Shown here: positions 43,193 through 52,291 of the stretch, piece after piece
Layout: each line of letters begins with the position of its first letter
Numbering within the stretch: position 1 is the first letter of the stretch
Source: Jannaschia helgolandensis
GTDB lineage: Bacteria > Pseudomonadota > Alphaproteobacteria > Rhodobacterales > Rhodobacteraceae
Assembly: GCF_900109285.1 (NCBI RefSeq)
Contig: NZ_FNZQ01000003.1
Coordinates: 1-64,000 of the forward strand
Reading direction: 5' to 3'
DNA: 64,000 bases
Made by a program: the position numbers and the translations under genes
The notes under the pieces: generated by a model
Databases searched by the model: none
Seen by the model: the letters and a program-made list of their open reading frames with translations, nothing else
Told to the model about the DNA's origin: nothing

Positions 43193-43593
43193 TGGTGATC
43201 CGAAGAACCGAAGACATGATCGCGAAGATGGCCCCGGAACGACTGGAGGGTCTCTTTGCGTTCGCCACGTCAGACGATGACGCGCTTGTGCGGCAGGCCG
43301 TGGCCACGATCCGGGAGCCAGAAGGGCTGTCGCTCATACTTCCGTTGGACGTCGCGCAGAGGGCCGGTCTGGACGTTTCACAGCCAATGGCATGTCTGAC
43401 GCTGAATGTCGCATCGGCCCTTTACGGCGTCGGGCTGACTGCTGCCGTTGCTACCGCGCTGGCCTGCGAAAATATCGCTTGCAACATGGTCGCGGGACAT
43501 CACCACGATCATGCTTTCGTGCCCGCAAACGATGCTGATCGTGCGCTTTCGGTTCTGCATATGCGCTCCGCCGCCGAGGTTCCGGATGTTTAG
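43192..43593 (+). CDS. ACT-domain (ACT_3-like) protein inserted in the dcw cluster
   Basis: The 133-residue protein resembles small single-ACT proteins of the ACT_3/ DUF2241 kind: VIRRTEDMIAKMAPERLEGL, then FATSDDDALVRQAVATIREP, a catalogue strand LSLILPLDVAQRAGLD and GVGLTAAVATALACENIACN with VAGHHHDHAFVPANDADRAL. ACT domains usually bind amino acids, but the small stand-alone type has no defined partner. The start is fused to the mraY stop (TGATG), so it is co-expressed with cell-wall genes; in most dcw clusters mraY is followed directly by murD. It overlaps the next small gene by eight bases. A role in amino-acid sensing for wall synthesis would be speculation. Confidence 0.75.
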   Translation: MVIRRTEDMIAKMAPERLEGLFAFATSDDDALVRQAVATIREPEGLSLILPLDVAQRAGLDVSQPMACLTLNVASALYGVGLTAAVATALACENIACNMVAGHHHDHAFVPANDADRALSVLHMRSAAEVPDV

Positions 43594-43813
43594 GCGTTAT
43601 CTTGAATGGCGCACGCGCCGCGCGGGGCCACCCGTCTCGCTCAGCGTGCGGGCGGCGCGGTATGGAGCATTGGCCTTCGCCATCGCCCTGGCGATCATGG
43701 CCGTGCCGGTCTGGCAGGGCACACGCGACGCGGTCGATGCCCCGCCGCTGAATCCCGATCAGCCGTGGGAGGCGCTGCGCCAGATGGGCCGCGACATGGG
43801 GGCGGACGCATGA
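43586..43813 (+). CDS. small single-span membrane protein before murD
   Basis: The 75-residue product starts [16 protein letters not shown], a strongly basic cytoplasmic tail, then has one membrane span ([18 protein letters not shown], about residues 26-43) and a periplasmic tail with a [20 protein letters not shown] ending. It overlaps the ACT gene by eight bases and murD by four, so the frame is supported by context. I do not recognise a family. By its topology it resembles small division or wall-synthesis accessory proteins, but nothing stronger can be said. Confidence 0.6.
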   Translation: MFRRYLEWRTRRAGPPVSLSVRAARYGALAFAIALAIMAVPVWQGTRDAVDAPPLNPDQPWEALRQMGRDMGADA

Positions 43814-45186
43814 TCCCGGTGCGCGGCTTCGAGGGGGCAACGGTTGCCGTGCTGGGTCTCGGCCGGTCCGGTCTGACCGCCGCCCGGGCCTTGCGCGCAG
43901 GGGGGGCGACGGTGCTGACGTGGGACGACGGCACATCAGGGCGCGACACCGCGCAGGCCGAGGGGTTCGAGGTGCGCGATCTGACCAGGCCCGGCGCATT
44001 TGACGGGGTCGTGACGCTGGTTACATCGCCCGGCATACCGCACCTTTATCCTGCGCCGCATCCGGTAATCCGGGCCGCCTGGGACGCGGGTGTGGCGGTC
44101 GACAACGACATCGGGTTGTTCTTTCGATCGCTGGACCACGCGGCACCGCGCACCGTCTGCGTAACCGGATCGAATGGTAAATCGACGACCTCCGCCCTGT
44201 TGCATCACATCCTGACCAGCACCGGAAAGACCGCATATCTGGCGGGGAACATCGGGCGCGGTGTCCTGGACCTCGATATGCCGGGCGAAGATGACATCGT
44301 GATTCTGGAACTCAGCAGTTATCAGACCGAACTGGCGCGCAGCCTGACGCCGGATATCTGCGTCTTCACCAACCTGTCGCCCGATCATCTGGACCGTCAT
44401 GCCGGATTGGGCGGATACTTTGCCGCCAAGCGCCGCCTGTTCGCCGAAGGCGGGCCGGATCGAGCCGTGATCGGCGTGGACGAGGACGAGGGCCGCTTTC
44501 TAGCAAACCAGTTGCAGGAAGCGCCGGTCGATGACCGGGTGATCCGCGTCTCGACCGGCAAGCTGACCGGGCCGGGCTGGCTGGTCACCGTCAAGAAGGG
44601 CTGGCTGTCCGAACATCGCAAGGGCCGTCAGGTCGCCAGCGTAGATCTGCGGGACATTCCGGGCCTGCCGGGGCGGCACAATCATCAGAACGCCTGCGCC
44701 GCATGGGGTGCGGCGCGGGCCCTGGGCTTGGGCCCGCGCGATATCGAAGCCGGGTTGCGAACCTATCCCGGCCTGCCGCACCGCTCGCAACTGATCGCGA
44801 CCCGCGATGGCGTGACCTATGTCAACGACAGCAAGGCCACCAATGTGGATGCCGCGGCGCAGGCATTGCAGGCTTTCAAATCCATCCGCTGGATCTGTGG
44901 CGGGTTGCAGAAGGATGGCGGGTTGGAGGGTCTGCACCCGCATCTGGGCAACGTCGCTCGCGCTTATGTCATAGGGCGCGAGGCCGAGGCTTTCGCACTT
45001 GCACTGGGACCGGGCGTCGAGACCGAGATCTGCACCGATATGGCCACCGCCGTCGCCCGTGCCTATACCGATGCGCAACCGGGCGATACGGTTCTGCTGG
45101 CCCCTGCGGCGGCGAGTTTCGACCAATACGACAGCTTCGAACGGCGCGGCGAGGATTTCGCCACCCAGGTTGCGGCGCTGACCTGA
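43810..45186 (+). CDS. murD: UDP-N-acetylmuramoylalanine--D-glutamate ligase MurD
   Basis: The 458-residue ligase begins with a UDP-binding Rossmann start ([20 protein letters not shown], about residue 9), then the ATP loop [20 protein letters not shown] (about residue 115), [24 protein letters not shown] with the carbamylated-lysine stretch [12 protein letters not shown], and C-terminal [20 protein letters not shown] and [12 protein letters not shown]. It adds D-Glu to UDP-MurNAc-L-Ala. ATG at 43810 overlaps the small membrane gene by four bases; the upstream frame extension is not used. A GC-rich hairpin follows, so the dcw transcript may pause or end here. Confidence 0.97.
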   Translation: MIPVRGFEGATVAVLGLGRSGLTAARALRAGGATVLTWDDGTSGRDTAQAEGFEVRDLTRPGAFDGVVTLVTSPGIPHLYPAPHPVIRAAWDAGVAVDNDIGLFFRSLDHAAPRTVCVTGSNGKSTTSALLHHILTSTGKTAYLAGNIGRGVLDLDMPGEDDIVILELSSYQTELARSLTPDICVFTNLSPDHLDRHAGLGGYFAAKRRLFAEGGPDRAVIGVDEDEGRFLANQLQEAPVDDRVIRVSTGKLTGPGWLVTVKKGWLSEHRKGRQVASVDLRDIPGLPGRHNHQNACAAWGAARALGLGPRDIEAGLRTYPGLPHRSQLIATRDGVTYVNDSKATNVDAAAQALQAFKSIRWICGGLQKDGGLEGLHPHLGNVARAYVIGREAEAFALALGPGVETEICTDMATAVARAYTDAQPGDTVLLAPAAASFDQYDSFERRGEDFATQVAALT

Positions 45187-45195
45187 CCCAGACGT

Positions 45196-45229
45196 GCGAC
45201 GGGCAGGACCGCGGCGTTCTGCCCGTCGC
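45196..45229 (+). terminator. hairpin after murD
   Basis: GCGACGGGCAG and CTGCCCGTCGC form a perfect 11-bp stem, ten bases after the murD stop. No T-run follows, so termination efficiency is uncertain; ftsW and murG are not in the window. Confidence 0.55.
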
Positions 45230-45411
45230 GATGACTTGTCCTTAGTATACCGTACCGACTGTCCGGACGGTTTAGCAGACAGCCGCACAGGCGATGAAAC
45301 ATCGGTCCTGCCCAGCAAGGCGACAGACGGAGGGGCTGGACGCCGGGCATCCGCGTGGCGATGATGTGCTCGACAAACGGGCAGCGTGCCCGAAAGACAG
45401 GAGGAACTGCC

Positions 45412-45672
45412 ATGCCCCTATCGACGATCAGGATCGAGGATGAGGTTTTCGTCGCCGAAGGTGCCGTTGGCATCGGCGCCGTTCGGGAGGTTACGCCGAA
45501 GACGCTGACAGTCTATTTCGAAGGGTATGGCGATGTGGAACTGGGGCCGGATCACATCACCTCGGCGCATGACGGCAAGGTCGTTGTCGACCCGACGAAG
45601 CTGCCGCAGGATTTGCAGGACCGTCTCGATCACATTCACGATGGCGAGTATCGCAACATATCCGAGACATGA
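45412..45672 (+). CDS. small conserved hypothetical protein
   Basis: The 86-residue soluble protein starts at ATG 45412, behind ACAGGAGGAA, an excellent ribosome site. It is acidic and strand-rich (STIRIEDEVFVAEGAVGIGA, TPKTLTVYFEGYGDVELGPD, SAHDGKVVVDPTKLP) with a final helix DRLDHIHDGEYRN. The first half reads like a small PRC-barrel or DUF2171-type fold, which bind metals or RNA in a few cases, but I would not assign one. Neighbours are murD upstream and a convergent DUF502 gene. Function is unknown. Confidence 0.75.
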   Translation: MPLSTIRIEDEVFVAEGAVGIGAVREVTPKTLTVYFEGYGDVELGPDHITSAHDGKVVVDPTKLPQDLQDRLDHIHDGEYRNISET

Positions 45673-45940
45673 CCGTTTGCTCTGCCGCGCTGCGGTTCAG
45701 GTGCCTGCAACGCCGGAAACTCAGAAACCTGAACAGGTCAGCGCGCCCCGTATCGTCTGTGGCGTACGCTGGGTTGATCTGCGCCAATGCCGGGACCTGC
45801 GGCGTCATGCCCTGCTGAGACGTCAGCCCCGACCGCAAACACACCGGATCCAAGCGCCATCCGGTCATTTCATCGGATGAACCGGGCCAAGTCCCAAACG
45901 GATGCTACGTCGAGGAAGCCATCCTGCTGTCCGATTGAAT

Positions 45941-46654
45941 TCAGGTTTCGGGCGGCGCGAGGTCTGGAATCGTTTCACTTGGCGTCTTGCTGCCAGGGTA
46001 TACGAGGCCCGCGGAAATCACGAGCTTGGCCGCATCCTCCACCGACATATCCAGAATCACCACGTCTTCGGCCGGAACGAACAGCAGGAAGCCGGACGTC
46101 GGGTTCGGCGTCGTCGGCAGGAAGATCGACATCATCGGCACGCCAGCCCGCGCCGCGATTTCGCCCTTGGCTGAGGTCGAGATGAACCCGAGTGCCCAAA
46201 TTCCCTGACGTGGGTATTCGATCAGACAGGCATTTTCGAAACTGGATTGATCCTGCGCCAGAATGGTCTCGGCGATTTGCTTGAGTCCGCCATAGACCGA
46301 ACGGACGACCGGCATCGTCTGCACCAGGTTTTCTGCCCATCGCAGCACTGACCGACCGATCAGGCCCTTGGCGCCCCAGCCTATGATCAAAGTGAAGAGG
46401 AAGAAGAACGCGACCCCGATGCCCCGGATGTCGAGGTCGATGTCGAAGCGCTGCAACAGCCAGATATCGGGGCGATAGCGGGCCGGGACGAACGGCAGGA
46501 CCCAGCTGTCGATCCAGCCGATGATCGACCAGATCAGCCAGAACGTCAGACCGATGGGCGCGATCACGATCAGTCCGGTCAGGAAATAATTCCTGAGACG
46601 GGTAATCAGGCCGGGGCGCGTCGGGCGCAGGGGCAGGTCGTCGCCGATGGGCAT
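45941..46654 (-). CDS. DUF502 family membrane protein
   Basis: The 237-residue protein has two membrane spans near the N-terminus (LRNYFLTGLIVIAPIGLTFW and GIGVAFFFLFTLIIGWGAKG) and the DUF502 core: TMPVVRSVYGGLKQIAETIL, then SSFENACLIEYPRQGIWALG, PTTPNPTSGFLLFVP and a final EDVVILDMSVEDAAKLVISAG. The family is widespread in bacteria and plants (COV-like proteins) and has no established biochemical role. It is a single gene, convergent with the small hypothetical upstream. Confidence 0.88.
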   Translation of the reverse strand: MPIGDDLPLRPTRPGLITRLRNYFLTGLIVIAPIGLTFWLIWSIIGWIDSWVLPFVPARYRPDIWLLQRFDIDLDIRGIGVAFFFLFTLIIGWGAKGLIGRSVLRWAENLVQTMPVVRSVYGGLKQIAETILAQDQSSFENACLIEYPRQGIWALGFISTSAKGEIAARAGVPMMSIFLPTTPNPTSGFLLFVPAEDVVILDMSVEDAAKLVISAGLVYPGSKTPSETIPDLAPPET

Positions 46655-46939
46655 AGAGTGCAGATCCCGTTGGGTTTAGCTCGACATAGGCCGCGCGCCG
46701 GGCGGGGACAAGCGGAGGTCCGCCCGTCAGACCGTCCAGACGAGCAATCTGTAGCACAACGCGCCAACCGTCGGGGCCACTATGCCCGTCCCGGTTGGTC
46801 CATCAGAGTTGAAAAGGGGGGCGGGGCGAAGCCAGATGTCCGCCTCCGGGCGTTTGCCGTGCCGACGGTCGCGGGGTCAGACAGCCACAAGAATCAGCAG
46901 ACGGTTCGTGCCGGGGGCGGACAGGACGGTATGGACCCG

Positions 46940-47803
46940 CTAATAGGTATCGCCGGACACGTATGTCGCCGCCGCCTCCAACGCGCGGTCCAATGCGGCG
47001 GCAGGATCGGCGCCCTGCGCCTCGGCGGCGATATGGGCCGCCATGAAAGTGTCGCCCGCGCCGGTGACCCGCGTGACCATGACTGACCGGGGCATGCGTG
47101 CAATCACGCCGCCGGGATGCGCGCAGGCCGTCGTCCGTGAACCGTCGGTAACCAAAGCGCGGTGCAACCCGCGTTTTCTGAGGGTTTCAGCGGCGGTGGG
47201 CGCATCGGGCTGCGGCGCGTGCAACAACAAACCAGCTTCTTCGAGGTTCACGTAGAGTGTAGCCGAGCCATGCGTCAGGAAAGGCAGCAGGCGTTCGGCC
47301 TTGCCGGGCGAAGCGGGCGCAATCCGCAGGTCGGCGTGCGCGAACCTTGCGTCGGCGGCGATTTGACCCAGCAGATCCTGCGTCAGGTTGCCGTCAACGG
47401 CGATCGGGCCGGTGAAATTCAGTCCCTCCAGCGGGCGCAGCACCTTGTCTCCCGCCGCCTCAAGCGAATGGGCATCGGCGATGGCGGCGATCAGCCCGTT
47501 GCCACCCTCGACCGCCATGTAGACATCCGTGGGCAGGTCCTCGGAGCGATAGAGCATCTCCGTCACCAGACCCAGCCGTTCCAGAGCCGCGACCAGCTCA
47601 TCCCCTTCCACATCGCGGCCTACGACCGACAGCAAGGCAGGCGTCATGCCATAGGCCTTGGCGGCCATCGCGATATTCAGGGCCACGCCACCGGGCAGGC
47701 GCACGATACGGCCCGGTACGTCGGACCCTTTGTGCATATGCGCATTGGACCGTCCGATGACGTCCCACAGGACCGAGCCGATGCAGAGAATATCCGGTGT
47801 CAT
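46940..47803 (-). CDS. PfkB family carbohydrate kinase
   Basis: The 287-residue ribokinase-like enzyme starts at ATG 47803 (TPDILCIGSVLWDVIG); an upstream extension lacks similarity. Marks of the family are RLPGGVALNIAMAAKAYGM (substrate loop, about residue 38), and the C-terminal VTRVTGAGDTFMAAHIA with the catalytic Asp in GAGD (about residue 255). Related alphaproteobacterial kinases act on pseudouridine, adenosine or sugars; a pseudouridine kinase usually has a psuG partner, which is not seen next to it. ATP-dependent phosphorylation of a sugar or nucleoside is safe to state, the substrate is not. Confidence 0.85.
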   Translation of the reverse strand: MTPDILCIGSVLWDVIGRSNAHMHKGSDVPGRIVRLPGGVALNIAMAAKAYGMTPALLSVVGRDVEGDELVAALERLGLVTEMLYRSEDLPTDVYMAVEGGNGLIAAIADAHSLEAAGDKVLRPLEGLNFTGPIAVDGNLTQDLLGQIAADARFAHADLRIAPASPGKAERLLPFLTHGSATLYVNLEEAGLLLHAPQPDAPTAAETLRKRGLHRALVTDGSRTTACAHPGGVIARMPRSVMVTRVTGAGDTFMAAHIAAEAQGADPAAALDRALEAAATYVSGDTY

Positions 47804-47880
47804 GCACGCCGGTCTGCCCCATGGACGGGTCCGGGTAAAGTCGAGGGATTCATGCATCCGGTACGGTCCGGACGGAGCCG

Positions 47881-48594
47881 TCAGACCGGCGGCAGCATTC
47901 CGGGGCCGGACGCGATGCCCCACCGGGCCTCGTTCGCTTCGATGGCGGCGAGGCGCTCGGGGGTTTTGGGGTGGCTCATCAACCAGGCCGGAGCACCGTG
48001 TCCGCCCATGCCGGTCAGTTTACCCAGCTTTTCGAGAAGCGTCTTTTGCGGCCCGGTCCCGATGCCCGCCTTGACCAGCAGGGCGCTGGCGTAGGCGTCG
48101 GCCTCGTATTCGTCCTGTCGCGACAGGCGCGCGGCGACCATACTGGCCAGAGTGTTCGCAACCCATGGTCCGATACCAGGAAGGAAACGGCCCAATACGC
48201 CCGCCAGCACCACGCGAATCGCGTTCTGTCCCGAGAAGTCGATCAGCCGTCGCCGGGCATGGCCCAGTGCGACGTGCCCCATCTCATGCGCGACGACCGA
48301 GGCCATCTCGGCCGCCGTAACTTCGCCCGCGTCGAATTTTCGGACAAAGCCGCGCGTCAGGAAGATGCGCCCGTCGGGGGCGGCAAGTCCATTCACCGGC
48401 TCGACTTCGTGCACGTTCACAACAATGCGGTCGAGGTCGAGAACTTCGGCCATCCGCACGAATTCCCGCTCCAGAATCGGATGATTGAGCGGGGTCGACG
48501 TCTCGTCCATCTGCTTTTTCAGTCGCCACGCCGAAAACAGCCACAGGACAAGACCGTAGCCGATTGCAATCAGGAGGGCGGGCAGTTTCAGCAT
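47881..48594 (-). CDS. M48 family membrane-associated metalloprotease
   Basis: The 237-residue protein has an N-terminal membrane anchor (LKLPALLIAIGYGLVLWLFS), then the peptidase domain with the zinc-binding SVVAHEMGHVALGHARRRL (HExxH, about residue 121) and the third ligand in RQDEYEADAYASALLVKAG. The substrate loop VEPVNGLAAPDGRIFLTRGF is typical of HtpX/YcaL-like enzymes. The end has SHPKTPERLAAIEA, the usual closing motif. It likely takes part in membrane-protein or envelope quality control. Start at ATG 48594 is chosen because the longer frame would place unrelated residues ahead of the anchor. It is 77 bases ahead of the kinase gene on the same strand. Confidence 0.9.
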   Translation of the reverse strand: MLKLPALLIAIGYGLVLWLFSAWRLKKQMDETSTPLNHPILEREFVRMAEVLDLDRIVVNVHEVEPVNGLAAPDGRIFLTRGFVRKFDAGEVTAAEMASVVAHEMGHVALGHARRRLIDFSGQNAIRVVLAGVLGRFLPGIGPWVANTLASMVAARLSRQDEYEADAYASALLVKAGIGTGPQKTLLEKLGKLTGMGGHGAPAWLMSHPKTPERLAAIEANEARWGIASGPGMLPPV

Positions 48595-48671
48595 CTTCAA
48601 AGATATGGGGCCACAACCCGTGAATTGGAACCGTGTTCGCACACCGGTGTTGACCGGGCAGGAGGCGACCG

Positions 48672-49160
48672 ATGCCGGACTGGATGACCTATGCGGTGGA
48701 TGCCGCCATTCTCGTGCCTGTTATGGTGTTTTTCGTGCGTCTTGCCGGGTTGCGGGCGTTTTCCAAGATGTCGTCTTACGACTTCGCCGTCACGGTGGCC
48801 TTCGGTTCGGTGCTGGCGGCGACGGTGGTGAATCCCGGCGTGACGCTCTGGCAAGGCATCGCAGGGATGGCTGCGCTTTTTACGGTGCAATGGCTGATCG
48901 GCCTGGCGCGATCGCGATCGGACGCAGTCGAATATGTTGCCGACAACAGTCCCGTCGTCCTTATGCGAGATGGCAAGGTCATCATGGCGAACCTGACCGC
49001 GACACGCGTCACCATGTCCGACTTGCGGGCCAAATTGCGCGAGGCGAACGTGCTGTCATTTGACGAGGTGCGCGCCGTGGTTCTGGAAACGACGGGAGAT
49101 GTCAGCGTATTGCACGGTGACCATCTGGATGATGCCTTGTTGAACGACGTGATCCGATGA
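48672..49160 (+). CDS. DUF421 family (YetF-like) membrane protein
   Basis: The 162-residue protein has about three membrane spans (VDAAILVPVMVFFVRLAGLR, FAVTVAFGSVLAATVVNPGV, IAGMAALFTVQWLIGLARSR) and the cytoplasmic DUF421/YetF domain: NSPVVLMRDGKVIMANLTAT, then DLRAKLREANVLSFDEVRAV and VLETTGDVSVLHG. Family members are small envelope proteins of unknown action; some are stress-linked. ATG at 48672 has GGAGG upstream (CAGGAGGCGACCG). It is divergent from the M48 protease and convergent with the VWA protein gene, seven bases away. Confidence 0.9.
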   Translation: MPDWMTYAVDAAILVPVMVFFVRLAGLRAFSKMSSYDFAVTVAFGSVLAATVVNPGVTLWQGIAGMAALFTVQWLIGLARSRSDAVEYVADNSPVVLMRDGKVIMANLTATRVTMSDLRAKLREANVLSFDEVRAVVLETTGDVSVLHGDHLDDALLNDVIR

Positions 49161-49167
49161 TCGGTGC

Positions 49168-50352
49168 CTAGCGGGTCAGCAGTTTCATGCCCCGGCTCAG
49201 ACCTTGCAGCGTCATCGGCACCATCCGATCGTCGAAAAGTTCGCGGATCATACGGACGGAATGGGTATGGTCCCAATGGCTGCGGGGCAGGGGGTTGATC
49301 CACAGGTTCGATACCCATTGATCGCGCGCGCGGGTCAGCCAGACCTGTCCCGGCTCCTCGTTCCAATGTTCGTTCGCACCGCCCGCATAGGCGATTTCAT
49401 AGGGGGACATGGAGGCATCACCGACGAAGATGGCGCGATAATCGGAACCATACTTGTTCAGGATGTCGCGGGTCGGTGTTACGGCGTCCCAGCGGCGGCG
49501 GTTATCTTTCCAGACCCCCTCGTAAAGGCAATTGTGGAAGTAGAAATGCTCCAGCGTCCGGAACTCGGCGCGGGCGGCACTGAACAATTCTTCGACGACC
49601 TTGATATGCGGGTCCATGCTGCCGCCGACGTCGAGGAACAGAAGCACCTTGACCGCGTTGCGCCGCTCGGGCCGGGTCTTGACGTCCAGATAGCCCGCCT
49701 TCGCGGTAGAGCGGATCGTATCGTCCAGATCCAGCTCGTCCGCAGCCCCGTCACGGGCCCAGGCCCGCAGGCGTTTGAGCGCGACCTTTATGTTGCGCGT
49801 GCCCAGTTCGACCTGATCGTCCATATTGCGGAATTCGCGCTTGTCCCAGACCTTGACGGCACGCTGATGACGGCTCTCGTCCTGCCCGATCCGTACACCT
49901 TCGGGATTATAGCCATAGGCTCCGAATGGCGAAGTCCCGGCGGTGCCGATCCATTTCGACCCACCCTGATGACGGCCTTGCTGTTCTTTCAGCCGCTCTT
50001 TCAGTGTTTCCATCAGCTTGTCGAACCCTCCAAGGGCCTCGATCTCGGCGCGTTCTTCGGGGGTCAGCAACTTTTCGGCCTGCTTTTCCAGCCAGTCCTG
50101 GGGCAGGTCGACGGCATTCAACACCTCCTGCGTCGAGATGTTTTCCAGCCCTTCGAAGGTTGCGGCAAAGGCGCGGTCGAAGCGGTCGATATGGCGCTCG
50201 TCTTTCACCAGAACGGTGCGGGCCAGATAATAGAAAGTTTCGACATCGTAGGTGGCGAGACCTGCTGCCAGCCCTTCCAGGAAGGCCAGGTGTTCGTGCA
50301 TCGACACCGGAACGCCCAGGGTGCGCAACGTGCCGAAGAACCTCAGGAACAC
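49168..50352 (-). CDS. CoxE-like VWA domain-containing protein
   Basis: The 394-residue protein begins like other CoxE-type proteins with MFLRFFGTLRTLGVPVSMHE (GTG start at 50352; a longer frame exists but has poor similarity). The C-terminal half has a von Willebrand A domain with the MIDAS-like VLLFLDVGGSMDPHIKVVEE (DxGxS, about residue 240) and a later FVGDASMSPYEI. CoxE/VWA proteins act together with MoxR-type AAA ATPases to insert metal or remodel protein complexes. A MoxR gene occurs 3 kb upstream on the same strand, separated by two other genes. The start is 12 bases after the stop of a small membrane gene. Confidence 0.87.
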   Translation of the reverse strand: MFLRFFGTLRTLGVPVSMHEHLAFLEGLAAGLATYDVETFYYLARTVLVKDERHIDRFDRAFAATFEGLENISTQEVLNAVDLPQDWLEKQAEKLLTPEERAEIEALGGFDKLMETLKERLKEQQGRHQGGSKWIGTAGTSPFGAYGYNPEGVRIGQDESRHQRAVKVWDKREFRNMDDQVELGTRNIKVALKRLRAWARDGAADELDLDDTIRSTAKAGYLDVKTRPERRNAVKVLLFLDVGGSMDPHIKVVEELFSAARAEFRTLEHFYFHNCLYEGVWKDNRRRWDAVTPTRDILNKYGSDYRAIFVGDASMSPYEIAYAGGANEHWNEEPGQVWLTRARDQWVSNLWINPLPRSHWDHTHSVRMIRELFDDRMVPMTLQGLSRGMKLLTR

Positions 50353-50363
50353 GATATGGCCGT

Positions 50364-50525
50364 CTAAAGCCGCGTCAAAACGATGATGCCCAGCACACCG
50401 ACGATGGCCCCCATCAGAGCCCAGACAGCAGCCCATTGGGCGATGTCGAACCCGTTTCCGTTGCGACGATAAGCGGTAAACCCGCCAAGAAGAGCGCCGA
50501 TGGCGGCTGTGATGAGTGGTAGCAT
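50364..50525 (-). CDS. small membrane protein ahead of the VWA gene
   Basis: This frame of 53 residues runs from ATG 50525 to TAG 50364. It encodes two membrane segments (MLPLITAAIGALLGGFTAYR and WAAVWALMGAIVGVLGIIVL) with a polar RRNGNGFDIAQ loop between them. It sits 9 bases after the DUF2927 gene and 12 ahead of the VWA gene on the same strand. It is below the length of many gene finders. Similar short proteins ahead of CoxE-like genes occur in Rhodobacteraceae as far as I recall, but no function is known. Confidence 0.65.
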   Translation of the reverse strand: MLPLITAAIGALLGGFTAYRRNGNGFDIAQWAAVWALMGAIVGVLGIIVLTRL

Positions 50526-50534
50526 AAGTGTGCT

Positions 50535-51911
50535 TTACGCGCCGGGGCGCAGGCCCGCAACCTCGACTGCCCTGATCGCCAGAACTTCGTCGCCCCAGGC
50601 ATATCTGCCCCAGGCCAGCCCTTCGCGGCGGATGCGCGCGGCTTCGGATGATGCACCCTGCAATGCCGTGGCTTCTGACCGCAGCAGCAGCAGTGTTGCC
50701 AGAAGCGAGGCGTTCTGTGCGTCGTCGGCCGCGGGAATCGCTTCGTCCAGAATGCTCAGCGCGGAGTCCGCCTGCCCGGACGACAGGGCAAAGGCTGCCA
50801 GTTGTACCGCGACCTGCGCGGAATGGATGCTGTTGCCAGTCAGTTGTTTGTACATGGCGGCGGACTCGAGGAACGCCGCAATGGCGATGTCGCCGTCCAT
50901 GGGCAAGGCCGCCCGCCCCAAGGCCAGATGCGAAAACGCCAGCCGTTCATCTTGCCATCCGGCGGCCTGCGCCAGCGCCACGGCGTTCTTGGCATGGGTC
51001 AGACGCGCCGTGCTGGACACATCCGGCGACAAGGCGCCCTGAATGGCCTTGCTCCAGCGCTCCGTCGCTTCGGGCGTGGCCCCGCGGTCAGCCACACGCC
51101 CACTGGGATTCACCCGAGCCAGAATTGCCGGGAGCCGTGCCGCGACCTGTGCCTGCGACATGCCGGATTGCAGACTGGAGTCATATGTCGCTCGCAATAA
51201 CATCATATCATAGGACGTCAGCACTACATTCACGTTGTCGTCGTTGAAGGTCGAATATGGCAGGCGATACAAATCGTTGAGGGGGCCCACAGCCTGCGCC
51301 AGCTCTTCGTGGAGGCAATCGCGGATTTCCTGAGGACTGACGTCATACGGCAGGAAAATACTGGCGCGGGTACGTGTGGTTAGCGTCGTCCAGTCGATCT
51401 CGGGACTGAAGCGTTTTGCCAGATAGTCGCTCCATCCCGCAACGCGCGGCACCACGAAACAGGCGGCACCGGGAACGAAACGTTGCAGCGTCTTGCGGGG
51501 CAGGGCGGAAATCGTGATCGACCCCATTTCGCCCGCTTCGGCACGGCGGATGTCGATCTTTGCCTCGCCGCGCAAGCGCACCAGCAGGTCGTCCAGATCG
51601 GGCTGCAGCGTCGGCGGCAGGGATGTGCCGGTCGCGTTTTCGACGGCAACGGTGATCGGGCCTTCGTAACGGGTGAAGGTGTTCAACTGACGCCCGGTTT
51701 CCAGCTGAAATGTCAGCGCCATGAAGTCGCGGGCCAGTTGCGCATTGGGTTGCACAGGCAGGCGCATCGCGGGCGCACCGCTGAACCGGCGCGGGGCCGG
51801 CAGTGCATCGGTGATATTGGCGATCGTGGCGCGCGTGGCCTGCGGAGCAAGACCCGGTGTTGCGCAAGATGCCAGCGCCATGACGGCGAGGCCGGCGAGC
51901 GATTTCAGCAT
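50535..51911 (-). CDS. DUF2927 lipoprotein
   Basis: The 458-residue precursor starts MLKSLAGLAVMALASCATPG, a lipoprotein signal with lipobox LASC; acylation of Cys16 would anchor it in a membrane. The mature part carries the DUF2927 region: LPVQPNAQLARDFMALTFQL, then FVPGAACFVVPRVAGWSDYL and RDCLHEELAQAVGPLNDLYR with LPYSTFNDDNVNVVLTSYDM, which resembles an inactive zincin-like fold (HEELAQ). The C-terminal 180 residues are helical and repeat-like (ALGRAALPMDGDIAIAAFLE), possibly TPR-type. Common in Rhodobacteraceae, role unknown. The ATG at 51911 is chosen to start at the signal sequence. Confidence 0.83.
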   Translation of the reverse strand: MLKSLAGLAVMALASCATPGLAPQATRATIANITDALPAPRRFSGAPAMRLPVQPNAQLARDFMALTFQLETGRQLNTFTRYEGPITVAVENATGTSLPPTLQPDLDDLLVRLRGEAKIDIRRAEAGEMGSITISALPRKTLQRFVPGAACFVVPRVAGWSDYLAKRFSPEIDWTTLTTRTRASIFLPYDVSPQEIRDCLHEELAQAVGPLNDLYRLPYSTFNDDNVNVVLTSYDMMLLRATYDSSLQSGMSQAQVAARLPAILARVNPSGRVADRGATPEATERWSKAIQGALSPDVSSTARLTHAKNAVALAQAAGWQDERLAFSHLALGRAALPMDGDIAIAAFLESAAMYKQLTGNSIHSAQVAVQLAAFALSSGQADSALSILDEAIPAADDAQNASLLATLLLLRSEATALQGASSEAARIRREGLAWGRYAWGDEVLAIRAVEVAGLRPGA

Positions 51912-52291
51912 GAGCACACCGTTCTTCGGACAGGCGCGCACCGCGAATGCGGATGGATGCGGGTATGCCTACAAGCCTGACTGGACAAAAGGACGTGCGG
52001 CGCGATGGGGCCGCTGGCATGGGCCATGGTCACCAACGTGCGGTCGTCTGCCATGACCGGGAGAATCCCGATTGTTTCCATTTCCATGTCGTAACTGCTC
52101 GCATCTTTGTGCTTTGTGTCAAGGCTATGCGGTCAATGTGGCCGGATTGGGGCATGGACAAGGCGACGTTGGGCGAAGGCTCGCCGAAACGGGAGGATCG
52201 GGGTGGCGTATGATCCCTGATGTCGGCTCGCGCCCCGGAACACGGTTTCGCGGATTTTCGCGCGCTGCAATCCGGTTGGAAACTCCCAACC
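51912..52291. other. intergenic region of about 380 bases
   Basis: No credible gene is seen; open frames on both strands have no ribosome site or recognised domain. It should contain the promoter of the DUF2927 operon. A GGTTGG/CCAACC stem at 52274-52291 just after the CDF stop may act as a weak terminator on the minus strand. Confidence 0.5.

Noticed and set aside
46658-47086. A 142-residue plus-strand frame between DUF502 and the PfkB kinase.
   Set aside because: It runs into the end of the kinase gene on the opposite strand and has no domain or ribosome site. I also looked for a psuG remnant here and found none.
52185-52225. Another GGGAGGA with a nearby inverted GATCCC that might be a further CcsR-like hairpin.
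   Set aside because: The motif would be in the stem and not in the loop, there is a single copy and no DUF1127 gene.
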